Position numbers and translations under genes: made by a program. 64,000 nucleotides of DNA, taken from the NCBI RefSeq assembly GCF_035594125.1, contig NC_087172.1, positions 22,891,430 to 22,955,429 on the forward strand, written 5' to 3'. Numbering within the stretch: the first letter of the stretch is position 1; every line of letters starts with the position of its first letter. The notes beneath the pieces were generated by a model, which was given only the letters and a program-made list of their open reading frames with translations, did not search any database and was not told the origin of the DNA. Of the stretch, positions 1-13,500 are shown in pieces. This DNA comes from Scylla paramamosain. Lineage: Eukaryota; Arthropoda; Malacostraca; Decapoda; Portunidae.

Positions 1-2190
1 ATTACTCATTATACGTGTTTCTTGTAATGTCCTTTTGCTTCCCAATATTGAGTCCCTTCCATCCATTTTTGCGTTTTTTGCAGGTAACAATTTCAAAAAC
101 ACTTTAAATATACCTTTTTGGTAATGTTATTTTATTTCTTCATATTAGTTGGTTTACATCCGTTTTAGCGTTTTTCTACGTAAAACAACGAAAAGACACG
201 TTTTTAGTAATTTTGTTTTGGATTCCCATATAGATTGACTTGCATTTTATTTATCGTGTTGGTTCCTAACATGCTGAAAAACACTTACGAGTATATGACC
301 GTTTTCTGGCAAAGACGTTTAATTTCCCCCTATAGGTGGCTTTGCATGCACTTTAGGGGTTTGATACATAACAGTTCGAAAAAAAGCAAAATTGAACATT
401 TTTGATAATGTTCTTATTTCACATAATTTCCTGAAATTTGCCCTAATTTTGGCATTTCGGTACCTATGAAGATGAATAAGAAAAAAAAATGGAATTTTTT
501 TTTATTTATTTATTGTTTCTCAATAAAGAGTGTTATATGTGTCTTTTAGCTTTTTGATAATTATTGAACTTAAAAACACTCATTATACTCGTTCCTCGTA
601 ATTGCCCTCTTTTTTAGTGCTTTATTTATTTTTTTTTTTTATCACGCTCAAAAACACTCAAAAGACACTTTTCTGGTAAAGTCTTTTTTTTCCCACAAAT
701 CTATTTTTGCATGCAATTTGGGGATTTGCCAACTAAGAATGTGAAAAGCACTCAAAATACACGCATTTATTAAGGCTGATCTCTTTCTCAATTAGGAGTG
801 TTATATATGAGTTTTAGCATTTTTGTATCTAGGAAACCTCTCCATATACACGAGATTTTGCGTTTTTTGCCTTGTGGTTCTTTTGAACTATAAAACACTC
901 ATTATACACTTTTCTTGCAATGTCCTTTTGTTTCCCAATATAGATGCTTTGCATCAATTTTCGAGTTTTTTGTAGGTAACATGCTCAAAAACACTCAAAA
1001 TATACGTTTTTAGTAACGTTTTTCTATTTCTTGATATTGGTTGGTTTTCATCCGTTTTAGCGTTTTTCTACGTAAAACACTGAGAAGACACGTTTTCAGT
1101 AACTTTTTTTTGGATTCCCATATAGAGTGAGTTCCTTATTATTTATCGTTTTGGTGCCTAACATGCTAAAAAAACACTCAAAACACATATTTCTGGTAAG
1201 GTCGTTTAATTTCCTTATATAAGAGTCTTTAAATGCACTTTAAGGTTTGGTACATAACAGTACGAAAAAAAAAAAACGCAAACTAACTTTTATGATAATA
1301 TTCTTTTATCATATGATTGCCCTGAATTTTCCCAGAATTCTGGCATCTCGTACCTATGACTATGAATAACAAAAATTTATATTTTTTATTTTCTAAATAG
1401 ATAGTGTTATTTGTGGGTTTTAGCTTTTTGGTTCTTAAGGAACTTAAAAAAAACACTCAAAATACACGTTTCTCGTAATGTCCTTTTGTTTCCCAAACAT
1501 AATGTTCTTTGGATGTAATTAAGCGTTTTTATAGATAACATGATCAAAAACACTCAAAATACATGTTTTTGGTAATTTTATTCTGTTTCTCCATAAAGTT
1601 TGTTTTAGCGGTTTGATATATAAGGACCTCAAAAACACTTAAAGGCAAGTTTTTGGTATAAATTGGTGTTATTCCAATGTAATATGATTGCCTTGCTTTT
1701 AGTGCTTTATTGCTTATTACGCTCAAAAACACTTAAAAGACACTTTTCTGGTAATGTCATTTTTTTCTCACAAAAGGTTGTTTCGCATGCAATTTGGGGT
1801 TTTGTTAACTAAGAATGTGAAAAGCACTGAAAATACACGCATTTAGTAAGGTTGTTCTGTTTCTCAATTAAGAGTGTTATTCATAAGTTTCAGCATTTTG
1901 GTATCTAGGAACCTTCTCCATATACACGAGTTTTTGTGTTTTTTGCATTTGGTTCTTTTGAACTATAAAAAAAAAACTCATTATACACTTTTCTTGCAAA
2001 ATCCTTTTGTTTTCTAATATAGAGTACTTTGCATCAATTTTCGCGTTTTTTGTAGGTACCAAACTCAAAAACATTCCAATTATATCTTTTTTTATAATGT
2101 TTTTTCTATTTCTTGATATTGGTAGGTTTTCATCCGTTTTAGCGTTTTTCTACGTAAAAGAAAGAAAAACACGTTTTCAGCAATTTTGTT
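1..2190 (+). repeat. Segmental duplicate, first copy (partner 5404-7557)
   Basis: From its first base this stretch matches 5404 onward, with only scattered substitutions and small indels. Private features are shared, such as the short unit near 597 where the first monomer of a unit jumps directly into the third, and the A-run/T-run module near 1370. Similarity to the partner ends near 2190, where one copy reads into a type v monomer and the other continues normally. The left edge lies outside the window. Confidence 0.9.
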
Positions 2191-3417
2191 TTTTTGGTAT
2201 ATAAGGGGTTAAAAAACACTTAAAGGCAAATTCTTCGTACAATTTGGTTTTATTCTCATGTAATGTGATCGTTCTGCTTTTTAGTGCTTTGTTACATATC
2301 ACGCTCAAAAACACTCAAAAGACATTTTTCTGGTAAAGTCATTTTTTTTCCCTAATGAAGCTAGTTTCGCATGTAATTTAATATTTTTGTAAACTAAGAA
2401 TGTGAAAAACACTTAAAATACACAATTTGGTAAGGTAGTTCTGTTTATCGATTAAAAGTGTTATTCATGCATTTCTTCATTTTGGTATGTAAAAATTTCT
2501 TTATATACATGAGTTTTTGCGTTTATTGCTTTGTGGTTCTTTTAAAACTATAAAACACTCATTATACACGTTTCTCGTAATGTCCTTTTGTTTCCTAATA
2601 TAGAGTGCTTTACATCCATTTTTGCATTTTTTGTAGGTAACAAGCTGAAAAACACTCAAAATATATCTTTTTGGTAATGTTATTCTATTTCTTAATATAG
2701 GATGCTTTGTATGCGCTTTAGCGGTTTTCTACGTAAAACACTGAAAAAGACACGTTTTTAGTAATTTTGTTTTGGATTCACATATTGACTGATTTTCATA
2801 TTATTTATCGTATTGGTGCCTGACATGCTGAAAAACATTGAAAAGACAGGTTTCTGGTAAAGTCGTTTAACTTCCCTATATAGGTGGCTTTGCATGCACT
2901 TTAGGTTTTGGTACATAACAATCAGAAAAAAAAAGCTATAAATAACTTTTATGATAATGTTCTTTTTTTCACATATATTCCCTGAATTTTGGCAGAATTT
3001 TGGCAATTCGGTACCTATGAAGATGAAAAACAAAAAAAAAAAAAATTCCCATTTTTTAATTTAATTAATTATTTTTTTTTTTCTAAAGAGTGTTATTTAT
3101 GGGTTTTACCTTTTTTGGTACTGAAGGAACTTGAAAATCACTCATAATACACGTTTCTCGTAATGTCCTTTCGTTTCCCAAACATAAGGTTCTTTACATG
3201 TATTTAAGCGTTTTTTTTAGATAACATGATCAAATGGTAATGTTATTCTGTTTCTCCATAAAATGTATTGTGCATGCGTTTTAGCGTTTTGGTATGTAAG
3301 GAGCTCAAAAACACTTAAAGGCCAGTTCTTGGTAAAATTTGGTTTTATTCCCATGTAATGTGATTGCCCCGGCTTTTAGTGCTTTATTGCGTAACACTCT
3401 CAAAAACACTGAAAAGA

Positions 3418-3721
3418 CATGCAAAGCCTCTCATATGAGGAAATTAAAGACGTTACCAGAAATCTGTCTTTTAAGTGTTTTTCAGCATGTTAGGCACCAA
3501 AACGATGAATAATAAGGAACTCACTCTATGTGGGAATCCAAAAGAAAATTACTGAAAACGTGTTTTCTCAGTGTTTTACGTAGGAAACATTTCGAGAAAA
3601 ATGTATAATGAATGTTTTATACTTCAAAAATTCACAAGGCAAAAAACGCAAAAACTCTTGTAAATGCTGAAACTCTTGAATAACACTCTTAATAGAGAAA
3701 CAGAGCAACCTTACTAAATGC
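3418..3721 (-). repeat. Inverted satellite segment with 8-bp inverted repeats at its borders
   Basis: Within an otherwise plus-oriented array this segment reads as the reverse complement of satellite monomers: GGCACCAAAACGATGAAT is the reverse complement of the type i tail, followed by inverted type v, iv and iii pieces with an internal deletion. At the left border GACATGCA (3416-3423) mirrors TGCATGTC (3719-3726) at the right border. The short palindrome GCATGC that occurs in nearly every monomer therefore sits at both breakpoints. Confidence 0.88.
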
Positions 3722-5403
3722 ATGTCAAAAACACTAAAAGGCAAGTTCTTCGTAAAAGTTGGTTTTATTCCCATGTAATGTGATTGCCCTGCTTTTTAGT
3801 GCTTTATTGCCTAACACGCTCAAAAACACTCAAAGACACTTTTCTGGTAATGTCATTTTTTTCCACATAAAGCTAGTTTCGCATGGAATTTGGGGTTTTG
3901 GTAACTAAGAATGTAAAAAAAACACTCAAAATACACGCATTTAGTAAGGTTGTTCTGTTTCTTGATTAAGAGTGTTATTCATGGGTTTCAGTATTTTGGT
4001 ATCTTAGAAACTTCTCCATACAGTCGAGTTTTTGCGTTTTTTGCCTTGTGATTCTGGTGAACTATAAAACACTCATTATACACGTTTCTCATTATGTCCT
4101 TTTTTTTCTTTATATAGAGTGCTTTGCATCCATTTTCGATTTTCTTTTTATGTAACAAGCTCAAAAACACACAAAATATACTTTTTTGGTAATGTTATTC
4201 TATTCCTTCATATTGGTTGGTTTGCCTCCGTTTTAGCGTTTTTCTACGTAAATCTTTTGAAAGACACGTTTCCTGTTATTTTGTTTTGGATTTCCATATA
4301 GAGTGAATTTCATATTATTTATCGTTTTGGTGCCTAACATGCTTTTTGGTGCCTTTTGCTTCCCAATATACAGTGTTTTCCATCCATTTTCGCGTTTTTT
4401 GTACGTAACAATTTAAAAAAACACTCAAAATATACCTTTTCGGTAATGTTATTCAATTTCTTAATTTTGGTTAGTTTGCATCCGTTTTAGCGTTTTGTAC
4501 GTAAAACACCGAAAATACATGTTTTCAGTAATTTTGTTTTGGATTCCCATATAGATTGACTTCCTTGGGTTTTATCATGTTGGTTTCGAACATGCTGAAA
4601 AACACTCATAAGACAGTTTTCTGGCAAAGACGTTTAATTTTCCCATATAGGTGGCTTTTCATGCAGTTTAGGGGTTTGGTACATAACAGTCCGAAAAAAA
4701 AAGCTTAATTTAACTTTTTTGATAATTTTCTTATTTCATATAATTTCCTGAACTTTGCCCGAATTTTGGCATCTCGTTACCTGTGAAGATGAATAAGAAT
4801 GATAAAAAAAATTCTTATTTTTTATTTATTTTTTTCTCAATAAAGAGTGTAATTTGTGGCTTTTAGCTTTTTCGTACTTAATAAACTTAAAAACACTCAT
4901 AATACACGTTTCTCGTAATGTCCTTTCATTTCCCAAAAATACGGTTCTTTGCATGTATTTAAGAGTTTTTATTAATAACATGATCAAAAACACTCAAAAT
5001 ACATGTTTTTGGTAATATTATTCTGTTTCACCATCAAGTGTATTTTGCATGCATTTTAGTGTTTTGGTATATAAGGAGCTCAAATACACCTAAAGGCAAG
5101 TTATTGTTAAAAATTGGTTTTATTCCAATGTAATGTGATTGACCTGCTTTTTACTGCTTTATTGCCTAACACGCTAAAAAACACTCAAAAGACATTTTTC
5201 CCACAAAAAGCTGGTTTCGCATGCAATTTGGGTTTTGGTAACTAAGGATGTGAAAAGCACTCAAAATACACGCATTTAGTCAGATTGTTCTGTTTCTCAA
5301 TTAAGAGTGTTGTTCCAGAGTTTTAGCATTTTGGAATGTAAGAAACTTCTCTATATACACGAGTTTTTGCGTTTTTTGCCTTGTAGTTCTTGTGAAACTA
5401 TAT

Positions 5404-7557
5404 ATTACTCATTATACGTGTTTCTTGTAATGTCCTTTTGCTTCCCAATATTGAGTCCTTTCCATCCATTTTTGCGTTTTTTGCAGGTAACAATTTCAAA
5501 AACACTTTAAATATACCTTTTTGGTAATGTTATTTTATTTCTTCATATTAGTTGGTTTACATCCGTTTTAGCGTTTTTCTACGTAAAACAACGAAAAGAC
5601 ACGTTTTTAGTAATTTTGTTTTGGATTCCCATATAGATTGACTTGCATTTTATTTATCGTGTTGGTTCCTAACATGCTGAAAAACACTTATATGACCGTT
5701 TTCTGGCAAAGACGTTTAATTTCCCCCTATAGGTGGCTTTGCATGCACTTTAGGGGTTTGATACATAACAGTTCGAAAAAAAGCAAAATTGAACTTTTTT
5801 GATAATGTTCTTATTTCACATAATTTCCTGAAATTTGCCCTAATTTTGGCATTTCGGTACCTATGAAGATGAATAAGAAAGAAAAAAAAATATTGTATTT
5901 TTTTTATTTACTTATTGCTTCTCAATAAAGAGTGTTATATGTGTCTTTTAGCTTTTTGGTAATTATTGAACTTAAAAGCACTCATTATACTCGTTCCTCG
6001 TAATTGCCCTCTTTTTTAGTGCTTTATTTATTTTTTTTTATCACGCTCAAAAACACTCAAAAGACACTTTTCTGGTAAATTTTTTTTTTCCCACAAATCT
6101 ATTTTTGCATGCAATTTGGGGATTTGCCAACTAAGAATGTGAAAAGCACTCAAAATACACGCATTTATTAAGGCTGATCTCTTTCTCAATTAGGAGTGTT
6201 ATATATGAGTTTTAGCATTTTTGTATCTAGGAAACCTCTCCATATACACGAGATTTTGCGTTTTTTGCCTTGTGGTTCTTTTGAACTATAAAACACTCAT
6301 TATACACTTTTCTTGCAATGTCCTTTTATTTCCCAATATAGATGCTTTGCATCAATTTTCGCGTTTTTTGTAGGTAACATGCTCAAAAACACTCAAAATA
6401 TACGTTTTTAGTAACGTTTTTCTATTTCTTGATATTGGTTGGTTTACATCCGTTTTAGCGTTTTTCTACGTAAAACACTGAGAAGACACGTTTTCAGTAA
6501 CTTTTTTTTGGATTCCCATATAGAGTGCCTAACATGCTAAAAAAACACTCAAAACACATATTTCTGGTAAGGTCGTTTAATTTCCTTATATAAGAGTCTT
6601 TAAATGCACTTTAAGGTTTGGTACATAACAGTACGAAAAAAAAAAAAACGGAAACTAACTTTTATGATAATATTCTTTTATCATATGATTGCCCTGAATT
6701 TTCCCAGAATTCTGGCATCTCGTACCTATGACTATGAATAACAAAAATTTATATTTTTTATTTTCTAAATAAATAGTGTTATTTGTGGGTTTTAGCTTTC
6801 TGGTACTTAAGGAACTTAAAAAAAACACTCATAATACACGTTTCTCGTAATGTCCTTTTGTTTCCCAAACATAATGTTCTTTGCATGTAATTAAGCGTTT
6901 TTATAGATAACATGATCAAAAACACTCAAAATACATGTTTTTGGTAATTTTATTCTGTTTCTCCATAAAGTTTGTTTTAGCGGTTTGGTATATAAGGACC
7001 TCAAAAACACTTAAAGGCAAGTTTTTGGTATAAATTGGTGTTATTCCAATGTAATATGATTGCCTTGCTTTTAGTGCTTTATTGCTTATTACGCTTTATT
7101 GCTTATTATCACTTTTCTGGTAATGTCATTTTTTTCTCACAAAAGGTTGTTTCGTATGCAATTTGGGGTTTTGTTAACTAAGAATGTGAAAAGCACTGAA
7201 AATACTCGCATTTAGTAAGGTTGTTCTGTTTCTCAATTAAGAGTGTTATTCATAAGTTTCAGCATTTTGGTATCTAGGAACCTTCTCCATATACACGAGT
7301 TTTTGTGTTTTTTGCATTTGGTTCTTTTGAACTATAAAAAAAAACTCATTATACACTTTTCTTGCAAAATCCTTTTGTTTTCTAATATAGAGCGCTTTGC
7401 ATCAATTTTCGCGTTTTTTGTAGGTAACAAACTGAAAAACATTCCAATTATATCTTTTTGGTAATGTTTTTTCTATTTCTTGATATTGGTAGGTTTTCAT
7501 CCGTTTTAGCGTTTTTCTACGTAAAAGAAAGAAAAAACACGTTTTCAGCAATTTTGT
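5404..7557 (+). repeat. Segmental duplicate, second copy (partner 1-2190)
   Basis: Near-identical copy of the first 2.2 kb, offset by about 5403 bp. The second copy lacks a few dozen bases near 6525 (around the ATAGAGTG/CCTAACATG joint) and has a small local duplication at about 7081-7110 where the first copy has the remainder of a monomer. The offset is about five ten-monomer units, as expected for unequal exchange between homologous registers. Confidence 0.88.
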
Positions 7558-10500
7558 TTTGGATTCTATAGAGTGAGTTCCTTATTATTTCTCGTTTTGG
7601 TGCCTAACATGCTGAAAAACACTCAAAAAACAGATTTCTGGTAAGGTCGTTTAATTTCCTCATATAGGAGTCTTTGAATGCCCTTTAGGGTTTGGTACAA
7701 AAACAGTCCAAAAAAAAACAAAAAATTTACTTTTTTGATAATTTTTGTTTTAACATATAATAGCCCTGAATTTTCCCAGAATTTTGGGATCTCGGTACCT
7801 ATGAAGATGAATAACCAAAAAAAAACTCCTATTTTTTTATTTTCTTACTTTTTTTTCTAAATAAAGAGTGTTATTTGTGGGTTTTAGCTTCTTGGTACTT
7901 AAGGAACTTAAAAACACTTATAATACACATTTCTCGTAATGTCCTTTCGTTTTTTAAACATAAGTTTTTTTTTGCATGTATTTAAGCGTTTTTATAGATA
8001 CATGATCAAAAGCACTCAAAATATATGTTTTTGGTAATTTTATTCTCTTTCTCCATAAAAGGTGTTTTGCATGCGTTTTAGCGTTTTGGTATGTAATTAC
8101 CTCAAAAACACTTAAAGGCAAGTTCTTAGTAAAAGTTTTTTTTATTCCCATGTAATCTGATTCCTCTGCTTTTTAGTGGTTTATTGCCTAACACGCTCAA
8201 AAACACTCAAAAGACACTTTTCTGGTAATATTTTTTTTTTTTTCCCACGTGAAGCTAGTTTTGCATGGAATATGGGGTTTTGGTAACTTAATTAAAAGTG
8301 TTATTCATGAGTTTCAGCATTTTGATATGTAAGAAACTATTCTAATACACACATTTGTAAAGTATTTCTGTTTCAAAATTAAAAGTGTTATTAATGAGTT
8401 TCAGATTTTTGGTATGTAAGAAACTTCTTTATGTATACGAGTTTTTGAGTATTTTAGCTTGTGGTTCTTGTCAAACTGTAAAACACTCATACACGTTTCT
8501 CGTAATGTCCTCTTCTTTGCCAATATACAGTGCTTTCCATCGATTTTTCCATTTTTTGTAGGTAACAAGCTCAAAAACACATCAAAATATATCTTTTTAG
8601 TAATGTTATTCTATTTCTTCATATTGGTTGGTTTGCATCCGTTTTAGCGTTTTTCTACGAAAATCACTGAAAAGACACGTTTTAAATAATATTGTTGAGA
8701 TTGCAGAAAAACACTCAAAAGACAGGTTTCTGGTAAAGTCGTGTAATTTCCCCATTGAGGTGGATTTGCATGCACTTCAGAGTTTGTACATAACTCCGGA
8801 AAAAAGCTAAAATTATTTTTTTATAATGATTTTTTTTTTACAATTAATTTTGACAGAATTTTGGCATCTTGGTACCTCTGAAGATGAATAACAATTTTTT
8901 TTCTCTCTATAAAGAGTTATTTGTGGGTTTTAGCTTTTTGGTACTTAAGGAACTTAAAAACACTCATAATACACGATTTTCGTAATGTCCTTTCATTTTC
9001 CAAACATAGGGTTCTTTGCATGTATTTAGGCATTTTTATAGGTAACACGATCAAAAACACTTAAAATACATGTTTCTGGTAATGTTATTCTGTTTCTCCA
9101 TAAAGGGTGTTTTGCATGCGTTTTAGCGTTTTGGTATGTAAGAAGCTGAAAAACACGTAAAGGCAGGTTCTTGGTAAAAGCTGGTTTTATTCCCATATAA
9201 TGTGATTGCCCTCCTTTTTAGTGCTTTAGTGCCTATCAAGCTCAAAAACACTCAAAAGACACTTTTTTGGTAATGTCATTTTTTTCCCACACAAAGCTAG
9301 TTTCGCATGCAATTTTTGGTTTTGGTAACTAAGAATGTGAAAAGCACTCAAAATACATGCATTTGGTAAGGTTGTTCTGTATTCTTAATTAAGAGTGTTA
9401 TTTCTGAGTTTGAGCATTTTGGTATCTAAGAAACTTCTCCATATACACCGAGTTTTGCGATTTTTGCCTTGTGGTTGTTGTGAAACTATAAAACACTCAT
9501 TATACACGTTTCTCGTAATGTCCTTTTGTATCCCAATATAGAGTGCTTTCCATCCATTTTCGCGTTTTTTGAAGGTAATAAGGTCAAAAACACTCAAAAT
9601 ATACATTTTGGTAATGTTATTCTATTTCTCCATATTCGTTGGTTTGCATCCGATTTAGCGTTTTTCTACATAAAACACTGAAAAGACACTTTTTTCAGTA
9701 TTTTTGTGATGGATTCCCACATTTAGTGACTTTCATATTATTTATCATTTTGGTGCCTAACATGCTGAAAAAAAACACAAAGACAGGTTTCTGGTAAGGT
9801 CGTTTAATTTCCCCATATAGGTGGCTTTGCATGCACTTTAGGGTTTTGTACATAACAGTCCTAGAAAAAAGCTAAAATTAACTTTTTCGTAATGTTCTTT
9901 TTTCACATAATTTTCTTGAATTTTGGCAGAATTTTAGCATCTTGGTACCTATGAAGATAAATAAAAAAAAAATCTTATTGTTTTTATTTATTTATTTTTC
10001 TCTTTAAAGAGTGTTATTTGTGGGTTTTAGCTATTTGGTACTTAAAGAACTTAAAAACACTCATAATACACGTTTCTCGAAATGTCCTTTTGTTTCCCAA
10101 AGATAAGATTCCTTGCATGTATTTAAGCGTTTTTATAGGTACCATGATCAAAAACACTCAAAATACATGTTTTTGGTAATGTTATTCTGTTTCTAAATAA
10201 AGGGTGTTTTGCATGCGTTTTAGCGTTTTGGTATATAAGGAGCTCAAAACACTTAGAAAAAACACTTGGTAAAAGTTAATTTTATTCCCATGTAATGTGA
10301 TTGCCCAGCTTTTTAGTGCTTTATTGCCTATCATGCTAAAAAAAAAAACACTTAAAAGACACTTTTCTGGTAATGTCATTTTTTTACCACGTAAAACTAC
10401 TTTCACATGCAATTTGGGGTTTTGGTAACTAAGAATGTGAAAAAAACTCAAAATACACGCATTTGGTAAGGTTGTTTTGTTTCTCAATTAAGAGTGTTAT

Positions 10501-13500
10501 TCAGGAGTTTCACCATTTTGGTATCTAAGAAACTTCTCGATATATACGAGTTTTTGCGTTTTTTTGCCTTGTGCTTCTTGAGAATCTATAAAACACTCAT
10601 TATACACGTTTCTCGTAATGTCCTTTTGTTAACCAATATAGAGAGCTTTCCATCCATTTTCGCGTTTTTTTTTTGTTTTTTTTGTAAAAAGCTCAAAAAT
10701 ACTCAAAATATACCTTTTTGGTAATCATATTCTTTTTTTTTTATGTTGGCTGGTTTGCATCCGTTTTAGCATTTTTCTACTGAAAACACGGAAAAGACAC
10801 GTTTTCAGTATTTTGTTTTGGATTCCCAAATAGAATGAATTCCATATTGTTAATTATTTTGGTGACTAACATGCTGAAAAACACTAGAAACATAGGTTTC
10901 TTGTAAAGTCGTTTAATTTCCCCTTATAGTTGGCTTTGCATGCACTTTAGGGTTTTGTGCATAATAGTCCGAAAAAAAAGCTAAAATTAACTTTTTTGAT
11001 AATGTTCTTTTTTCATATAATCCCTGAATTTTGCCAGAATTTTGTGATCTCGGTAGCTATGAAGAAGAATAAAAAAAAAAAATCCTATTTATTTATTTAC
11101 TTGTTTTTTTCTCTTTAAAGAGGTTTTAGCTTTTTGGTACATATAGAACTTAAAAACACTCATAATACACGTTTCTCCTAATGTCCTTTCGTTTCCCAGA
11201 CATAGGGTTTTTTGCATGTATTAGAGCGTTATTAGTGGTAATATGATCAAAAACTCTCAAAATACATGTTTTTGGTAATGTTAATCTGTTTCTCCATAAA
11301 GGGTGTTTTGCATGCGTTTTAGCGTTTTGGTATATAAGGAGCTCAAAAACACTTAAAGGCAAGTTCTTGGTAAAAGATGGTTTTATTCCCATGTAATGTG
11401 ATTGCCCTCCTTTTTAGTGCTTTATTGCCTAACACGCTCAAAAACACTCAAAAGACACTTTTCTGGTAATGTCATTTTTTTACCACATAAAGCTAGTTTT
11501 GCATGCAATTTAGGGTTTTGGTAACTAAGAATGTGAAAAACAGTCAAAATACACGCATATCGTAAGGTTGTTCTGTATTCTCAATTAAGAGTGTTATTTC
11601 TCAGTTTCAGCATTTTGGTATGTAAGAAACTTATCCATATACACGAGTTTTTCCGTTTTTTTCCTTGTGGTTCTTGTGAAACTATAAAACACTCATTTAA
11701 CAAGTTTCTCATAATGTCCTTTTGTAACTCAATATAGAGTGCTTTCTATCCATTTTCGCGTTTTTTGTAGATAGGAAGCTCAAAAACACTTAAAATATAC
11801 CTTTTTTGCTAATGTTATTCTATTTCTTCATATTCGTTGGTTTGCATCCGTTTTAGCGTTTTTCTACGTAAAACACTGAAAAGACACTTTTTCAGTAATT
11901 TTGTGATAGATTCCCATATTGAGTGACTTCCATATTATATATCGTTTTGGTGCCTAACATGCTGAAAAACACTCAAAAAACAGGTTTCTGGTAAAGTCGT
12001 TTAATTTCCTCATATAGGTGGCTTTGCGTGCACTTTAGATTTTGGTACATACAGTCCGAAAAAAAAAGCTAAAATTAAATTTTTTTCATAATTTTCTTTT
12101 TTCACAAAATATTCCTGAATTTTGCCAGAATTTTGGCATCTTGGTACCTATGAAGATGAATAACAAAAAAAATAAATAAATTCCTATCTTTTTATTCATT
12201 TATTTATTTTTTTTTTCTATAACAGTGTTATTTATGGGTTTTAGCTAAATGATACTTAAAGATCTTAAAAACACTCGTAATGCATGTTTCTGGAAATGCC
12301 CTTTAATTTCCCAAACATAAGGTTCTTTGCATGAATTTAAGAGTTTTTATAGGTAACATGATCAAAAACACTCAAAATACATGTTTTTGGAAATGTTATT
12401 CTGTTTCTCCATAAAGGGTGTTTTGCATTCGTTTTAGCGATTTGGTATGTAAGGAGCTCAAAAACACTTAAAGGCAAGTTGTTAGTAAAAGTTAGTTTTA
12501 ATCCCATGTAATGTGATTGCCCTGCTTTTTAGTGCTTTATTGCCTATCATGCTAAAAAAAAAAAAAAAAAAAAAACACTTAAAAGACACTTTCCTGGTAA
12601 TGTCATTTTTTTTCCAACATAAAGCTACTTTCACATAAAATTTGTGGTTTTGGTAACTAAGAATGTGAAAAACACTCAAAATACACGCATTTAGTAATGT
12701 TGTTCTGTTTCTCAATTTAGAGTGTTATTCAGGAGTTTCAGCATTTTAGTATCTAAGAAACTTCTCCATATATATGAGTTTTTGCGTTTTTTGCCTTGTG
12801 ATTCTTGAGAATCTATAAGACACTCATTATACACGTTTCTCGTAATGTCCTTTTGTTAACCAATAGAGAGAGCTTTGCATCCATTTTCGCGTTTTTTGTA
12901 AGTAAAAAGCTGAAAAAACACTCAAATTATACCTTTTTGGTAATCTTATTCTATTTCTTCATATTGGTTGGTTTGCATCCGTTTTAGCGTTTTTCTACGT
13001 AAAACACGAAAAAGACACGTTTAAAGTAATTTTGTTTTGGATTCCCACATAGAATAACTTCAATATTATTTATTGTTTTGGTGACTAACATGCTCAAAGA
13101 CACTAGAAACACAGGTTTCTCGTAAAGTCGTTTAATTTCCCCATATAGTTGGCTTTGCATCCACTTCATGGTTTGGTACATAACAGTCCGAAAAAAAAGC
13201 TAAAATTAACTTTTTCGATAATATTCTTTTTACACATAATTTCCCTGAAATTTGCCAGAATTTTGGCATCTCAGTACCTATGAAGAAGAATAACAAAAAA
13301 AAAATGCTATTTTTTAATTATTTCTTTATTTTATTTCTCTATAAAAAGGTTTTAGCTGTTTGGTACTTATGGAACTTAAAAACACACATAATACACGTTT
13401 CTTATAATGTCCTTTCGTTTCCCAGACATAGGGTTCTTTGCATGTATTTAAGCGTTTTTAGAAGTAATATGATCAAAAACACTCAAAATAAATGTTTTTG

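Noticed and set aside
9800..9840. CArG/SRF-like boxes from the recurring CCCCATATAGG word
   Set aside because: The word has five A/T bases between CC and GG where the known site needs six, and it is just part of the monomer consensus.
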